A DNA stretch of 37,269 bases from Coxiellaceae bacterium (GCA_029212925.1 JARGOB010000025.1:1-37269); one strand, 5' to 3'; shown: positions 17,372-25,519, numbered from the stretch's first letter. Notes: generated from the sequence alone by a model not told the origin. Numbers and translations: made by a program.

Positions 17372-18007
17372 ATGAGCAGAAAAAGAAAAGCAGATGCTGG
17401 TGAAGATTTGGTGCCAGCAGCTAGTGTGTCAGCAGATAAATCAACACCGAAGCAAAGAGTAAGGGCAGCTATTGCTCGTGACACCGAAAAGATAAAGGCT
17501 GAAAATGCAGCGCTGAGGAGTGAGCTTTTAGAATTGGTAATAGCTATTAATGACTTACCATCTAGTGAAATTCCCGCTCATCGAACTTACAAGAAGATTT
17601 TGCAAGATAAATATGATCGGCTGAGAAGCGATGCGAGTGATGAAGTTGAGAAGTTTAAAAGTGAAGAAGATAATGCATTTGAACGCGTTGAAAAAAAATT
17701 CAATGGTTACTTGAACGGTGAGAAGCTGAAATTATTGCGAGTTTATAATCAGCTGATAACACCAAATTTTACACCAACAAAGAGGCGCAAAGTGGATCCA
17801 GGCGTGCTACCCGAAATAAAAGCATTTAATGATGCTCCCTTCGATTTAGATGCACTTAAAAGATTAGACACTGAAGTAGCTGTTAATTTTGGTGCTATTC
17901 CCCCCGCAGTAATGCAAGGGTTGTTTTGTTTGCCAGCGTCAGTTCCAGCTTCAATCGAGGATACGTATGATGCGGTCTTTGGCCCTTACGGTTTGTTTGG
18001 TCCATAG
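17372..18007 (+). CDS. Orphan coiled-coil protein with basic leader and SV40-like basic motif
   Basis: I do not recognise this 211-residue protein. It starts MSRKRKADAGED, then has a coiled coil (about 38-125) with the heptad-like stretch KIKAENAALRSELLELV. At 135-143 lies PTKRRKVDP, strikingly like the SV40 large-T nuclear localisation signal. The C-terminus is hydrophobic and Pro/Gly-rich (YDAVFGPYGLFGP). ATG 17372 has AGGG six bases upstream; an upstream in-frame ATG at 17327 has no such site. The leader and the AENAAL coil recur in the genes at 20406 and 18277. A DNA-binding or host-nuclear role is possible but only inferred. Confidence 0.6.
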   Translation: MSRKRKADAGEDLVPAASVSADKSTPKQRVRAAIARDTEKIKAENAALRSELLELVIAINDLPSSEIPAHRTYKKILQDKYDRLRSDASDEVEKFKSEEDNAFERVEKKFNGYLNGEKLKLLRVYNQLITPNFTPTKRRKVDPGVLPEIKAFNDAPFDLDALKRLDTEVAVNFGAIPPAVMQGLFCLPASVPASIEDTYDAVFGPYGLFGP

Positions 18008-18040
18008 TTTAAATAATAAAATATATAGAAGAGGTATGTT

Positions 18041-18274
18041 ATGCGTAATGGTGAGTTAGATAGATTCATGGGGCAGCTTGATGAAGCTATAACTAAGAAT
18101 GGTCAGTTGATGGAAGAGATTGAGTTAACACAAAAAGATATTGCCTACTCGCGTGAGCAATTTCAAACTTTATACTCAGGTATTAGAGAAAATTTAGAGC
18201 AGAACGACCAGCTGCAAATCCTTATGTTGCATTACTGCCTGCCTATGGTGATGTGGTGGGTATTGAGGAAATAA
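18041..18274 (+). CDS. Short coiled-coil protein or 5' part of a frameshifted gene
   Basis: The 77-residue frame starts at ATG 18041 with GAGG six bases upstream. Its first 60 residues are a regular, acidic coiled coil (LDEAITKNGQLMEEIELTQKDIAYSREQF). The last 17 residues are hydrophobic and rich in Met/Trp/Cys, unlike the rest. In the -1 frame the same bases read a more protein-like stretch (NPYVALLPAYGDVVGIEEIS) that runs straight into the next gene. The two may therefore be one gene split by a one-base loss, or joined by ribosomal frameshifting: an in-frame A-AAT-TTA slippery heptamer lies at 18190-18196. Alternatively it is a genuine small gene coupled to the next. Confidence 0.45.
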   Translation: MRNGELDRFMGQLDEAITKNGQLMEEIELTQKDIAYSREQFQTLYSGIRENLEQNDQLQILMLHYCLPMVMWWVLRK

Positions 18275-18276
18275 GT

Positions 18277-18684
18277 ATGCTCCAGGCGCGTATTAGTGAG
18301 ATAACGGCGGAGAATGCAGCGTTGCAGCGACACCTCACCTTAATGCAAACAGAAATGGATAGCTTGCAAGCAGGAATTAGCAAAATGCTACCGTATGAAG
18401 GTAGTAGCTGTATGGTACCTGCCGAGCCACAGCCACAACGCCGGCTATCACAGCTGTCTTCTCCTGCGCAACAGCTTACTGTGTTAGGTTTGTTAGGAGA
18501 TAGAGTGTCATTGCGGGCTTCTCCGTCTGACACTGCTTCAGCTGCACCGCTAACACCTATGTCAGATGATGCTGCTGATATGGACAACTTTATAGCGTCA
18601 CTTGAGGCAGACGAGCATTTAAGGGTTGGTGACTTAATGGAAGATGAGGCGCCGGGTGATTATAACCCTTTCGCTAAAGTGTAA
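18277..18684 (+). CDS. Coiled-coil protein with disordered acidic tail
   Basis: From ATG 18277, with GAGGA about seven bases upstream, this gives 135 residues: a coiled coil (ISEITAENAALQRHLTLMQTEMDSLQ), a Gln/Pro/Ser-rich linker with Arg-Arg, and an acidic tail that ends EAPGDYNPFAKV. The start is two bases after the stop of the gene at 18041, so the arrangement would suit translational coupling. The frame is open upstream to 18187, which is why a split single gene is also possible. The ITAENAAL stretch is shared with the gene at 17372. No function can be assigned. Confidence 0.55.
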   Translation: MLQARISEITAENAALQRHLTLMQTEMDSLQAGISKMLPYEGSSCMVPAEPQPQRRLSQLSSPAQQLTVLGLLGDRVSLRASPSDTASAAPLTPMSDDAADMDNFIASLEADEHLRVGDLMEDEAPGDYNPFAKV

Positions 18685-18743
18685 GGCTTGATTGTTAGTA
18701 TTAAATCAGCCACCATGGTGTCGTCAAATAATAAGGATTTATT

Positions 18744-19661
18744 ATGGCGACCTATCGCTACCATTTAGCACAGCATATTCCAGCGTTTTATTGTAAAACG
18801 TTTGCTGGTATTGCGCGCTCTCATCGTGTTGAAGTACCAAAAAAGTCGATCAGCTATAGCACCGATTATATTTTGTCTAAAACGATGTATAAAAAATGGT
18901 TGCAGTTATTCAAGGTTAGCGATGCATCCGTTGTTTTACCGTTCACCTACGCATCACCGTATATCGTCTTGCGCTATTGTGATGTGTTTAAGCAGCTCAA
19001 GATAAGTTATCGTCATGTATTGCACTTACGCACTGAAATGCGTTTTCTTAATACGGGTGTTTGTGTCAAACCAGGGGAGCCATTCCGTGTGACCGTTGGG
19101 TTAGAGGATCTCGCTTATACTTCTGGTCAGCGTATAGCGGTTGTGATGGGCATTAAAGTGCAAGATCAGCAAGGGCAGTGTTTACTCGAGGGCAGGGATT
19201 TTTTATTTGCTAATAAAGTGCCGCAGCCCGCGATTGATCAACTGCTGGCGTCACCGCAATTTAATAATAAGATTTATGACAACATCAGTAAAATATCGAA
19301 GCGCACTTCGCAGCTGTATGATACCGACGCAAATAACGTCGCTTTTACACTCCCCAAAAATATGGGTAAGCAATACGGTGTGGTCTCGGGTGATTTTAAT
19401 CCGATTCATACGTCACGCTTATTGATGCATTGCTTTGGTGTCAAAAACTTATTTATTCAGGGCATGTGTGGCTGGAACTGGGTGATGAAAACACTGATAA
19501 CTGAGGCTGGATTAAGCCTATCAGAATTAAACATGACTTATTGCAACCCAATGTTTGTTGGTCGGACGATTCAACTGTTGTATAAAGACCATCGATTTGA
19601 GTTGGTTGATAGTAAAGGCAAGCTATTAGCTTTTGGTCAATACGCAGCGGCTCATCCTTAA
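18744..19661 (+). CDS. MaoC-like double-hotdog enoyl-CoA hydratase
   Basis: The 305-residue protein has a MaoC-type hydratase motif, SGDFNPIH (215-222), with Asp217 and His222 as the catalytic pair, followed by FGVKNLFIQGM, the conserved helix after it. The length allows two hotdog folds, the N-terminal one lacking the motif, as in (R)-specific enoyl-CoA hydratase 2 proteins. The reaction would be hydration of trans-2-enoyl-CoA to (R)-3-hydroxyacyl-CoA in lipid metabolism. AAGGA precedes the ATG. It lies alone between orphan genes, so context does not tell the pathway. Confidence 0.8.
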   Translation: MATYRYHLAQHIPAFYCKTFAGIARSHRVEVPKKSISYSTDYILSKTMYKKWLQLFKVSDASVVLPFTYASPYIVLRYCDVFKQLKISYRHVLHLRTEMRFLNTGVCVKPGEPFRVTVGLEDLAYTSGQRIAVVMGIKVQDQQGQCLLEGRDFLFANKVPQPAIDQLLASPQFNNKIYDNISKISKRTSQLYDTDANNVAFTLPKNMGKQYGVVSGDFNPIHTSRLLMHCFGVKNLFIQGMCGWNWVMKTLITEAGLSLSELNMTYCNPMFVGRTIQLLYKDHRFELVDSKGKLLAFGQYAAAHP

Positions 19662-19711
19662 AAATGCACAACACTTGTTTTTGTGCGCGTATCTTGCCAG
19701 GAGGCTATTTC

Positions 19712-19725
19712 CGCTTACGTAAGCG
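19712..19725. promoter_or_regulatory. Perfect 14-bp palindrome upstream of the exported protein gene
   Basis: CGCTTACGTAAGCG is fully symmetrical and lies 79 bases before the start at 19804. The shape and size suit a dimeric repressor site. I do not recognise the regulator. Confidence 0.4.
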
Positions 19726-19803
19726 TCAATATTTAAAACTCTGGCTAGCTATGTTAGTCTTCGATCAAGAGGCAGGCAGTTTATTTTTCAATGAGGAAAG
19801 AAA

Positions 19804-20265
19804 ATGAAATTGTCTTTTATATCGAGTGTTTGTTGTGCAATTACCTTAACTGCAGCCAGCAGTGTTCAAGCCATGAATGTGCACACCCACCATTATGTTA
19901 GAGCCAATGGCGGCAGCTGGAAAGGCATGCTGTCTTTTACATCGCCGGATGAAGCCGGTTATTTCGCTGACAAGGATGGCAATAAGTTGCCCGCTCAGCC
20001 GCAGTTTACACTGTCAGCGCAGCAGCCGTATTATTTTGGTTTTGGCTTTGCTATTCCCGGTACTGATTTTGATGTGTCTTATGTCCTTACCGTGGTTAAG
20101 TCTAAACAGAGTGGGGTAAGTGCTTCACATTTTGCTTCACCCAGCTGCCAATTTAATGTCAGTGCCAGCAGTCCGGGTCATCCTGATGTGCGTATCAGCA
20201 CGTATAACGGTGCCAAGTGCCAGTATTTGGATAATGGCCAAGGCGGTGATTTTCAAGTTGCTTAA
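19804..20265 (+). CDS. Small exported protein of unknown function
   Basis: The 153-residue product has a clear Sec signal peptide (Lys at position 2, hydrophobic core, cleavage after SVQA at about residue 23). The mature part is rich in Gly, Ser, Phe and Tyr with alternating polar and aromatic residues, so it is probably a beta-sheet domain. Two Cys residues (SCQFN and KCQYL) could form a disulfide in the periplasm. GAGGAAAG precedes the ATG and a strong terminator follows, so it is a single-gene unit. The family is not recognised. Confidence 0.7.
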   Translation: MKLSFISSVCCAITLTAASSVQAMNVHTHHYVRANGGSWKGMLSFTSPDEAGYFADKDGNKLPAQPQFTLSAQQPYYFGFGFAIPGTDFDVSYVLTVVKSKQSGVSASHFASPSCQFNVSASSPGHPDVRISTYNGAKCQYLDNGQGGDFQVA

Positions 20266-20285
20266 TGCTTTGTTTTGATGATTAA

Positions 20286-20309
20286 ACCCTCAGCTTGCTG
20301 AGGGTTTTT
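20286..20309 (+). terminator. Rho-independent terminator
   Basis: CCCTCAGC (20287-20294) pairs with GCTGAGGG (20297-20304), with flanking A and T able to extend the stem and a two-base loop written TT. TTTTT follows, and the T-rich run continues. It closes the exported-protein gene 20 bases after its stop. Confidence 0.9.
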
Positions 20310-20405
20310 GTTCTTTTGTCTTGACACCGGGTATTGTCTGCCTTAATCATTTATAATACTGTAACCCTAGAAATATATAGTGATTTTGATAATATAGAGT
20401 GACAT

Positions 20406-21011
20406 ATGAGTAGAAAACGCAGAAAGGATGGAGGTGATAATGAAAGGCATGCACCGCGAAAAAAGAAGGCTAAACATAAGAAAGGACATACTGGACATCA
20501 ATTTTATAGCGCTAAAATAGCTGCACTAAAAGCCGAAAACTCCGATTTGACGACCGAAGTTAAACGTTTGCAAGCAAGGGTTATGCCGTTATGTGTTGCG
20601 TTGCGTGTAGCGCCAGAGGGCTGCATTCGTGATATTGATTTAAAACAAATGGCGTTGCGTGTTGAATGTGAACAGTATACTGATTCTCTTATCAAGTCAG
20701 ATATGACTAGAGAACAAGTACGCTACAGGGGATTAAGAGGGAAACTGTTAGCTGAAGAAAATATAAACGGATTTTTGCTAACAGAAAAAAGCCAATTAGA
20801 GCGCGATATAGTTGGTTTGACACGCCGAATGTCCTCTACGCCCCCAATAGCTGCTGCATGCTTTTCGCTAGTACCTGAAGGTAAACCGGTGGTTATGCAA
20901 TTTGCACCTGGATTATTCCGTACTGCTTGTGATAAGCGGGTAATAAAGCGTCCTTTTGATGCTGCACCCGAGGCAGTAAGCGCGCCAGCCAAAGCACCGG
21001 GCAGCACCTGA
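20406..21011 (+). CDS. Orphan coiled-coil protein with bipartite basic N-terminus
   Basis: This 201-residue protein begins MSRKRRKDGG and has RKKKAKHKK at 18-26. KRRK, ten residues, then RKKKAK is the layout of a classical bipartite nuclear localisation signal. A coiled coil follows (KIAALKAENSDLTTEVKRLQARV, about 37-60, and a second at about 100-140). The tail is Ala/Pro-rich. Leader and coil resemble the gene at 17372, so the two are probably distant paralogues. A TTGACA at 20321 and a TATAAT at 20352 lie upstream, but 25 bases apart, so they do not make one promoter. Function unknown; nucleic acid binding by the basic part is also possible. Confidence 0.6.
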   Translation: MSRKRRKDGGDNERHAPRKKKAKHKKGHTGHQFYSAKIAALKAENSDLTTEVKRLQARVMPLCVALRVAPEGCIRDIDLKQMALRVECEQYTDSLIKSDMTREQVRYRGLRGKLLAEENINGFLLTEKSQLERDIVGLTRRMSSTPPIAAACFSLVPEGKPVVMQFAPGLFRTACDKRVIKRPFDAAPEAVSAPAKAPGST

Positions 21012-21140
21012 TGAATGAATTGTAATCAAAATTTCCAGATGGAAGTACATGTGTAGTCATCTTAAGCGACCAACTGGACATCTGCATATCTGCTGTCTAT
21101 GATTGAGTGAAACCTTAATACGATGGACGAGGAGCAACTC

Positions 21141-22826
21141 ATGGGCGATACCACCAGTGATCAAGTGATTCAAATTTTGCATGAAGCCGGCATCAAGCGG
21201 GCTTATGGCGTGCCTGGCGATGCCACCGACTTAATGTTGGCTTCTATTCATACCCGTGATGATTTTGATTTTATTTTATGCCGGCATGAAGAGGCAGCAG
21301 GTTTTATGGCCAGTGCCCATGCCAAACTGACTGGTGAGATGGGTGTCATCTTAGCCTGCCAAGGTCCAGGTTCTGCGCATTTACCTAATGCGATGTACGA
21401 TGCCAAATTAGATAAAGTGCCGATGTTGGTGCTGACAGGACAAATAGAAAGTGCACAAATTGGTACCGGTGCGGTGCAAGAAATTAATCAAATTTTATTG
21501 TTTGAAGATTGCACTTGTTTTAACCGTGAAGTGCGTACAGCAGAAAATTTAGTTGATATTTTACAATTGGCGATTCAATCGGCTTTGGTGCATCGCAGTG
21601 TGGCACATGTATCGATTGCGACTGATGTATTGCGTAAAGCAGCGGTAAAGCGTATGCCCAGTACCGCAGTCTATAATATGCCGCATCGTGTAACACCTAC
21701 CGATGAATTACTCGATAAAGCGGCAGATATTCTGAATAGCAAAAGCAATGTCACTATATTATATGGCGGTGGTACGCGCGGTGCGGTTGATGAACTGCTG
21801 CAATGTGCTGATCTATTAAAATCACCGATTGTGCATACCGTGCGTTCAAAAGAAATTGTTGATAATAATAATCCGCATTACGCCGGTGGTATCGGTTTTA
21901 AAGGTTCAAAGAATGGTTGTCACTTCGTTAAAGATTGCGATGCGTTACTCATTGTTGGTTGTGCGTTTGCTTGGCGTGAGTTTTATCCTGATGATGTGCC
22001 GATTGTGCAAATCGATATCGATGCACAGCGTATCGGTGTGCGTTGCAAGGTTGAAGTGGGTTTAATTGGCGATGCAAAGCTCACCCTGGCTGAGCTAGCA
22101 CCGAAGTTAAAAGCAAAAAAAGAAGGTGCTTTTCTACAAGAAGCACAAAAAGATCACGCCAGTGCGATTGAATCGTTAGACAAAGAAGCGCAAATTAAGG
22201 AAGGTAAAGATATCTCTTCGCCCATTTTAACCCATGTGATTAGCCGCTTGGCTAACGATGATGCCATCTTTACGGTTGATGCTGGAACAGTATCGGTATG
22301 GGCGAATAATTGGTTGCGCCTCAATGGCGTGCAACGCTTGATTGGTAGCACCGAATTAGGAACGCTGGGTTTTGGTATGCCAGCGGCATTGGGTTGCCAA
22401 ATTGCTGAGCCTAAAAAGCAAGTGATTGCATTGGTGGGCGATGGCGGCTTCCATATGACCATGGGAGATTTTGCTACCGCGATTAAATATAACCTACCGA
22501 TTATTGTGGTTATCTACAATAATTTCTCATATCACTTTATCGAGTTAGAACAAATGAAAGAGGGTGTAGCGCAATGTTACACCCATCTATCCAACCCAGA
22601 CTATGCGGCATTGGCTAAAGCGTTTGGTGCTGAAGGCTTTACCATTACAGAACCTGAGCAACTCGAGGATACTATTCAGGCCGCGTTTAGTTGCGGTAAG
22701 CCATGCATTGTGGATGTGCACACTAGACGGGATGAGCTCATCAAGCCTAATAAATTAACGGTTTCTTTGGTGACCAATTTTATGAAGGGCATGATTAAGA
22801 CTAAGTTGTCGAAATCTAACGATTAA
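21141..22826 (+). CDS. Thiamine diphosphate enzyme, pyruvate oxidase/PoxB-like
   Basis: A 561-residue ThDP enzyme with the three-domain layout of the POX/acetolactate synthase family. The catalytic Glu50 lies in HEEAAGFMASAHAKLTGEMG. The cofactor site is GDGG (433-436) to NN (460-461), the standard spacing. The segment SAQIGTGAVQE matches the SSEIGSG-type loop of E. coli PoxB, so pyruvate:quinone oxidoreductase or pyruvate oxidase is the best guess; acetolactate synthase is less likely because no small subunit gene is near. ATG 21141 is chosen over ATG 21123 because AGGAG lies six bases before it. Confidence 0.8.
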   Translation: MGDTTSDQVIQILHEAGIKRAYGVPGDATDLMLASIHTRDDFDFILCRHEEAAGFMASAHAKLTGEMGVILACQGPGSAHLPNAMYDAKLDKVPMLVLTGQIESAQIGTGAVQEINQILLFEDCTCFNREVRTAENLVDILQLAIQSALVHRSVAHVSIATDVLRKAAVKRMPSTAVYNMPHRVTPTDELLDKAADILNSKSNVTILYGGGTRGAVDELLQCADLLKSPIVHTVRSKEIVDNNNPHYAGGIGFKGSKNGCHFVKDCDALLIVGCAFAWREFYPDDVPIVQIDIDAQRIGVRCKVEVGLIGDAKLTLAELAPKLKAKKEGAFLQEAQKDHASAIESLDKEAQIKEGKDISSPILTHVISRLANDDAIFTVDAGTVSVWANNWLRLNGVQRLIGSTELGTLGFGMPAALGCQIAEPKKQVIALVGDGGFHMTMGDFATAIKYNLPIIVVIYNNFSYHFIELEQMKEGVAQCYTHLSNPDYAALAKAFGAEGFTITEPEQLEDTIQAAFSCGKPCIVDVHTRRDELIKPNKLTVSLVTNFMKGMIKTKLSKSND

Positions 22827-22835
22827 ACTTTCCCT

Positions 22836-22875
22836 GTCATCCCGGAAAATGACGTAGTCATTTATCCGGGATCCA
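22836..22875 (+). repeat. GTCATCCCGG palindromic repeat, long-loop version
   Basis: GTCATCCCGG and CCGGGATCCA flank an inner segment with its own imperfect symmetry (AAATGAC...GTCATTT). It follows the ThDP enzyme by nine bases and could end its message. The remaining 175 bases to the next gene are AT-rich, with a TATAAT at 22987 but no convincing -35. Confidence 0.85.
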
Positions 22876-23050
22876 ATATATTACCCATATATAAAAACAC
22901 CAGGGGTGTTTTTCCAATAATTAATCCAATAAAATCACTATGTTACTAAATATTTGAAACGTAATATTTCGTTAATCCTGGAGGGGTATAATAATCATAA
23001 ATAACCTTATGAAAGTTTAAAGCATTTACATATAAAGTGGGTAAAGTATC

Positions 23051-24820
23051 ATGGCTAGAAGAAGCAGAGCAATACGAAAGCAAAGAGCTCGATTAGCAGA
23101 AACACAACGTTTAGCGCAACAATTACGTGAAGCAGAACGGTTAGCAGCAATAACGCCAGCTCAGAGGCGAGCTGGGTGGATGGATCAAGCAGACAGAGCG
23201 ACTCGTGTTCAACGATTAGCAAATCCTTCAGAGCGGCCAACAGCTGAACAACCAGTATCAGAAAACAGTAATACGACTTACAACCCAACACCAGCATCAA
23301 ACCCGGTGGGCGCAGTACTAGATGTTGGGACTCGCCTTGGTATGGGCGCTTTCCTTGCTTCGTTAGCTAGTAAGGACGCTGTTAACTATTTAATGAAGCC
23401 CTATGGTCCTACCTCGCATACGGTCCCGACTCACTACGTACCTCCGGCGCATCACGCTGTGCCAACGCACTATGTACCGCCGGCTCACCATGCTGTGCCA
23501 ACCCACTACGTAGGGCCTTCTCATCACTCTGCTCCCGTGCAGCATTTTACGGCGGCTCACTTTGCTGCGTTTTCCTATGTCGGTGTGATGACAATGGCAG
23601 GACTGGCTTATACCGTTAGACAAACAGCAAAATCCCCGAATGTTAATCGTCACCAAATGACCAATCTTGCTATCCAAACCGGTGTAGCAACGACCATTGG
23701 TACTACAGTATTTGGTGGCTTTGCTAAAAAAGCATTAGCAGCGGGTGGTCCTATTGCATTCTTTGCTATTAATGCCGTGATGTTTGCTAAGTCAGCATGG
23801 AGTGCCATGCAGAATCATTGGCATGCGCGTAAATTACGAATCAATGGTAAAACCAATAGCAAGGCTTATAAAACCTATATTGCTAAGCGTAATCAGCATG
23901 CCAAAGCAGCTGGGCTACACGCTATAGGCGCTATTGGAACAGGTATTCTGATTACTTTTGCTCCGGTTATTGCTGTCGGTTGGACAATTGCTACAGCGGC
24001 CGTTACTGCTTTGGCACAAGTGATTCCAGTGATTGGCCGCTTCTTTAGTCAAAAGAAAAAACCGGCGCAACAACAGACTAACGGCGTCACTAACAATACC
24101 GATCATCCACGTGAACATGTTATGCAGGGTGCGCGGATGACGAATAGCATTGAAATAAGGCATGTATCCAGGGAGCAGAAAACCCATACGGCGGCTGTAA
24201 AGCATTGGAGTGATCACCATGAGAAATCTCATCGCGAAGCCGGTGTGCGCTCTTATGATTTACGTCACCATTACCGCCATGCTTTATTCCATCCGGTATC
24301 TGATACTGTTACATCAGCGGCTCAGCCCCAGCCACGCAATCCAACGGTAATGAAAGCGCGGATGTTGGGTGTATTACAGCACGCTATTGATAAAGCTAAT
24401 GCAGATTTAGCGAAAGACCCCAGTGTTCTAAAGGAAGGTATGCTGCAGCGTAAATTAAAATTAGCGACATCGTTATACCATTCAGTGCGAGAAGACCTCG
24501 TTACGGTGGATGGTGTGCATCAAGCGGTTAAGGCAAATAAGGGTAATATGTTTCAGCTTAGCGCTTTGTCATCCTTTAGGCGTCGTGTTGGTCATATGCA
24601 ATCGGTGGTTGAATCGGTTGAATACTATGCCGCTTGGTTGGACTCATACCAGCATGGCAAATCTGAAATTGATCACAGTAAATTGCGTTATCAACATGAT
24701 GACGGTTACTTGGTCGAAGCGAAGTGTTTGCAGAAGCATCAGCCTCATTCAGAGGCGGACACTACCAATACGCAGGATGATGATACTGAAGAGCAGCACT
24801 TTACACCTCGCATGGCGTAG
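23051..24820 (+). CDS. Large orphan protein with His-rich repeats and hydrophobic segments
   Basis: I do not recognise this 589-residue protein. In order it has a very basic helical N-terminus (MARRSRAIRKQRARLAE), a disordered stretch, three 12-residue repeats of the form HHAVPTHYVPPA (122-157), and hydrophobic helices at about 169-190, 205-250 and 289-330. A basic KKKP follows, then a His-rich polar part (about 355-430) and a helical region to 545. The tail is acidic, with Asp/Glu runs. No signal peptide is seen, so export, if any, is not by Sec. The hydrophobic segments could insert into a membrane, and the His repeats could bind metal. Similar architecture is common among candidate effectors, but this is inference. 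Confidence 0.6.
   Translation: MARRSRAIRKQRARLAETQRLAQQLREAERLAAITPAQRRAGWMDQADRATRVQRLANPSERPTAEQPVSENSNTTYNPTPASNPVGAVLDVGTRLGMGAFLASLASKDAVNYLMKPYGPTSHTVPTHYVPPAHHAVPTHYVPPAHHAVPTHYVGPSHHSAPVQHFTAAHFAAFSYVGVMTMAGLAYTVRQTAKSPNVNRHQMTNLAIQTGVATTIGTTVFGGFAKKALAAGGPIAFFAINAVMFAKSAWSAMQNHWHARKLRINGKTNSKAYKTYIAKRNQHAKAAGLHAIGAIGTGILITFAPVIAVGWTIATAAVTALAQVIPVIGRFFSQKKKPAQQQTNGVTNNTDHPREHVMQGARMTNSIEIRHVSREQKTHTAAVKHWSDHHEKSHREAGVRSYDLRHHYRHALFHPVSDTVTSAAQPQPRNPTVMKARMLGVLQHAIDKANADLAKDPSVLKEGMLQRKLKLATSLYHSVREDLVTVDGVHQAVKANKGNMFQLSALSSFRRRVGHMQSVVESVEYYAAWLDSYQHGKSEIDHSKLRYQHDDGYLVEAKCLQKHQPHSEADTTNTQDDDTEEQHFTPRMA
23414..23521 (+). repeat. Three tandem 36-bp coding repeats (His-rich)
   Basis: Units encode SHTVPTHYVPPA, HHAVPTHYVPPA and HHAVPTHYVGPS. 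The DNA of units 2 and 3 is not identical at silent sites, so the repeat has been kept at the protein level rather than being a fresh duplication. Each unit has a THY core and paired or single His at the junction. Confidence 0.9.
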
Positions 24821-24828
24821 TTACATTT

Positions 24829-24945
24829 GTCATCCCGGAAATTGCGAAGCAATTATCCGGGATCCAGTATGATATCTGGATCCCGGCTCGGGGGCCGGGA
24901 TGACAGGGCTCGTGCCGGGATGACAGGGCTCGTGCCGGGATGGCA
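24829..24945. repeat. Cluster of GTCATCCCGG repeats in both orientations
   Basis: A complete forward copy (24829-24867) can fold through nearly its whole length (ATCCCGGAAATTGC with GCAATTATCCGGGAT). A reverse copy covers 24876-24905. Two tandem 20-base units, GGGCTCGTGCCGGGATGACA and a one-base variant, follow at 24906-24925 and 24926-24945. The cluster fills the gap between two convergent genes and may terminate both. Confidence 0.85.
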
Positions 24946-24959
24946 GAGCTTGCTTTGTA

Positions 24960-25484
24960 TTAACTAATCGCGATAATTGACTTACTAGGTGTTATTGCCA
25001 CATTGCTGGGTTCAACATAAATATCGGCATAAAACGAAATTGCATCACTCAGCGGGTCATAGAATTGAAAATTCAAATCATCATCGACGTATTCATCAAC
25101 ACTCGGGTCCAATTTCATTACTGCTAATGAATCGGCTACGGATAAAAAATCTTGGCATTCAGGCTTTGAGCTATTGTAATGCATTTTAAAAGTCTGTTGC
25201 GGTTCCAGTTCAAATCCTTGTGCTGTCGCACCACCGGTATCTTTTACTGGGAAATTAGTGAACTGACGTCCATTGGTGGGGGTCAAGCATATGATGCGAT
25301 ATACGTTGTTGCTGGCATAGTGGGTTTTATTGATGTGACTGACGACATACATCGGGTGGTTTGATGTGTTCATGACAGTGATGTCCATCGACTGCAAATT
25401 AGCGCCCATGTTAGTGAGGTTGAGTGCGAAAGCGGGTATATATAGCGTACAACACATGAGTAGTGTAATTATTGATCTTTTCAT
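24960..25484 (-). CDS. Exported protein of unknown function
   Basis: The 174-residue product has a Sec signal peptide (MKRS..., hydrophobic core, cleavage after about AFA at residue 20). The mature part contains beta-type segments and two Cys (IICLTP and PECQDF) that could pair in the periplasm, and an acidic DEYVDDDL stretch. I do not recognise the family. It is read toward the repeat cluster and shares its upstream region with accA, read the other way. The ribosome site is weak. Confidence 0.65.
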   Translation of the reverse strand: MKRSIITLLMCCTLYIPAFALNLTNMGANLQSMDITVMNTSNHPMYVVSHINKTHYASNNVYRIICLTPTNGRQFTNFPVKDTGGATAQGFELEPQQTFKMHYNSSKPECQDFLSVADSLAVMKLDPSVDEYVDDDLNFQFYDPLSDAISFYADIYVEPSNVAITPSKSIIAIS

Positions 25485-25519
25485 AGGTATCTACCGTTTG
25501 TTTAAATTTAGAACGGACT

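Noticed and set aside
18243..18587. 114-codon minus-strand frame opposite the coiled-coil gene
   Set aside because: Ser/Cys-rich shadow of the plus-strand coding sequence; the plus strand has ribosome sites and coiled-coil periodicity.
19666..19686. GCACAA...TTGTGC hairpin after the MaoC-like gene
   Set aside because: Only six pairs with a nine-base loop and no T-run after it, so it is not a convincing terminator.
20321..20357. TTGACA plus TATAAT before the gene at 20406
   Set aside because: Both hexamers are perfect but 25 bases apart, too far for one sigma-70 promoter; each may belong to a weaker partner.
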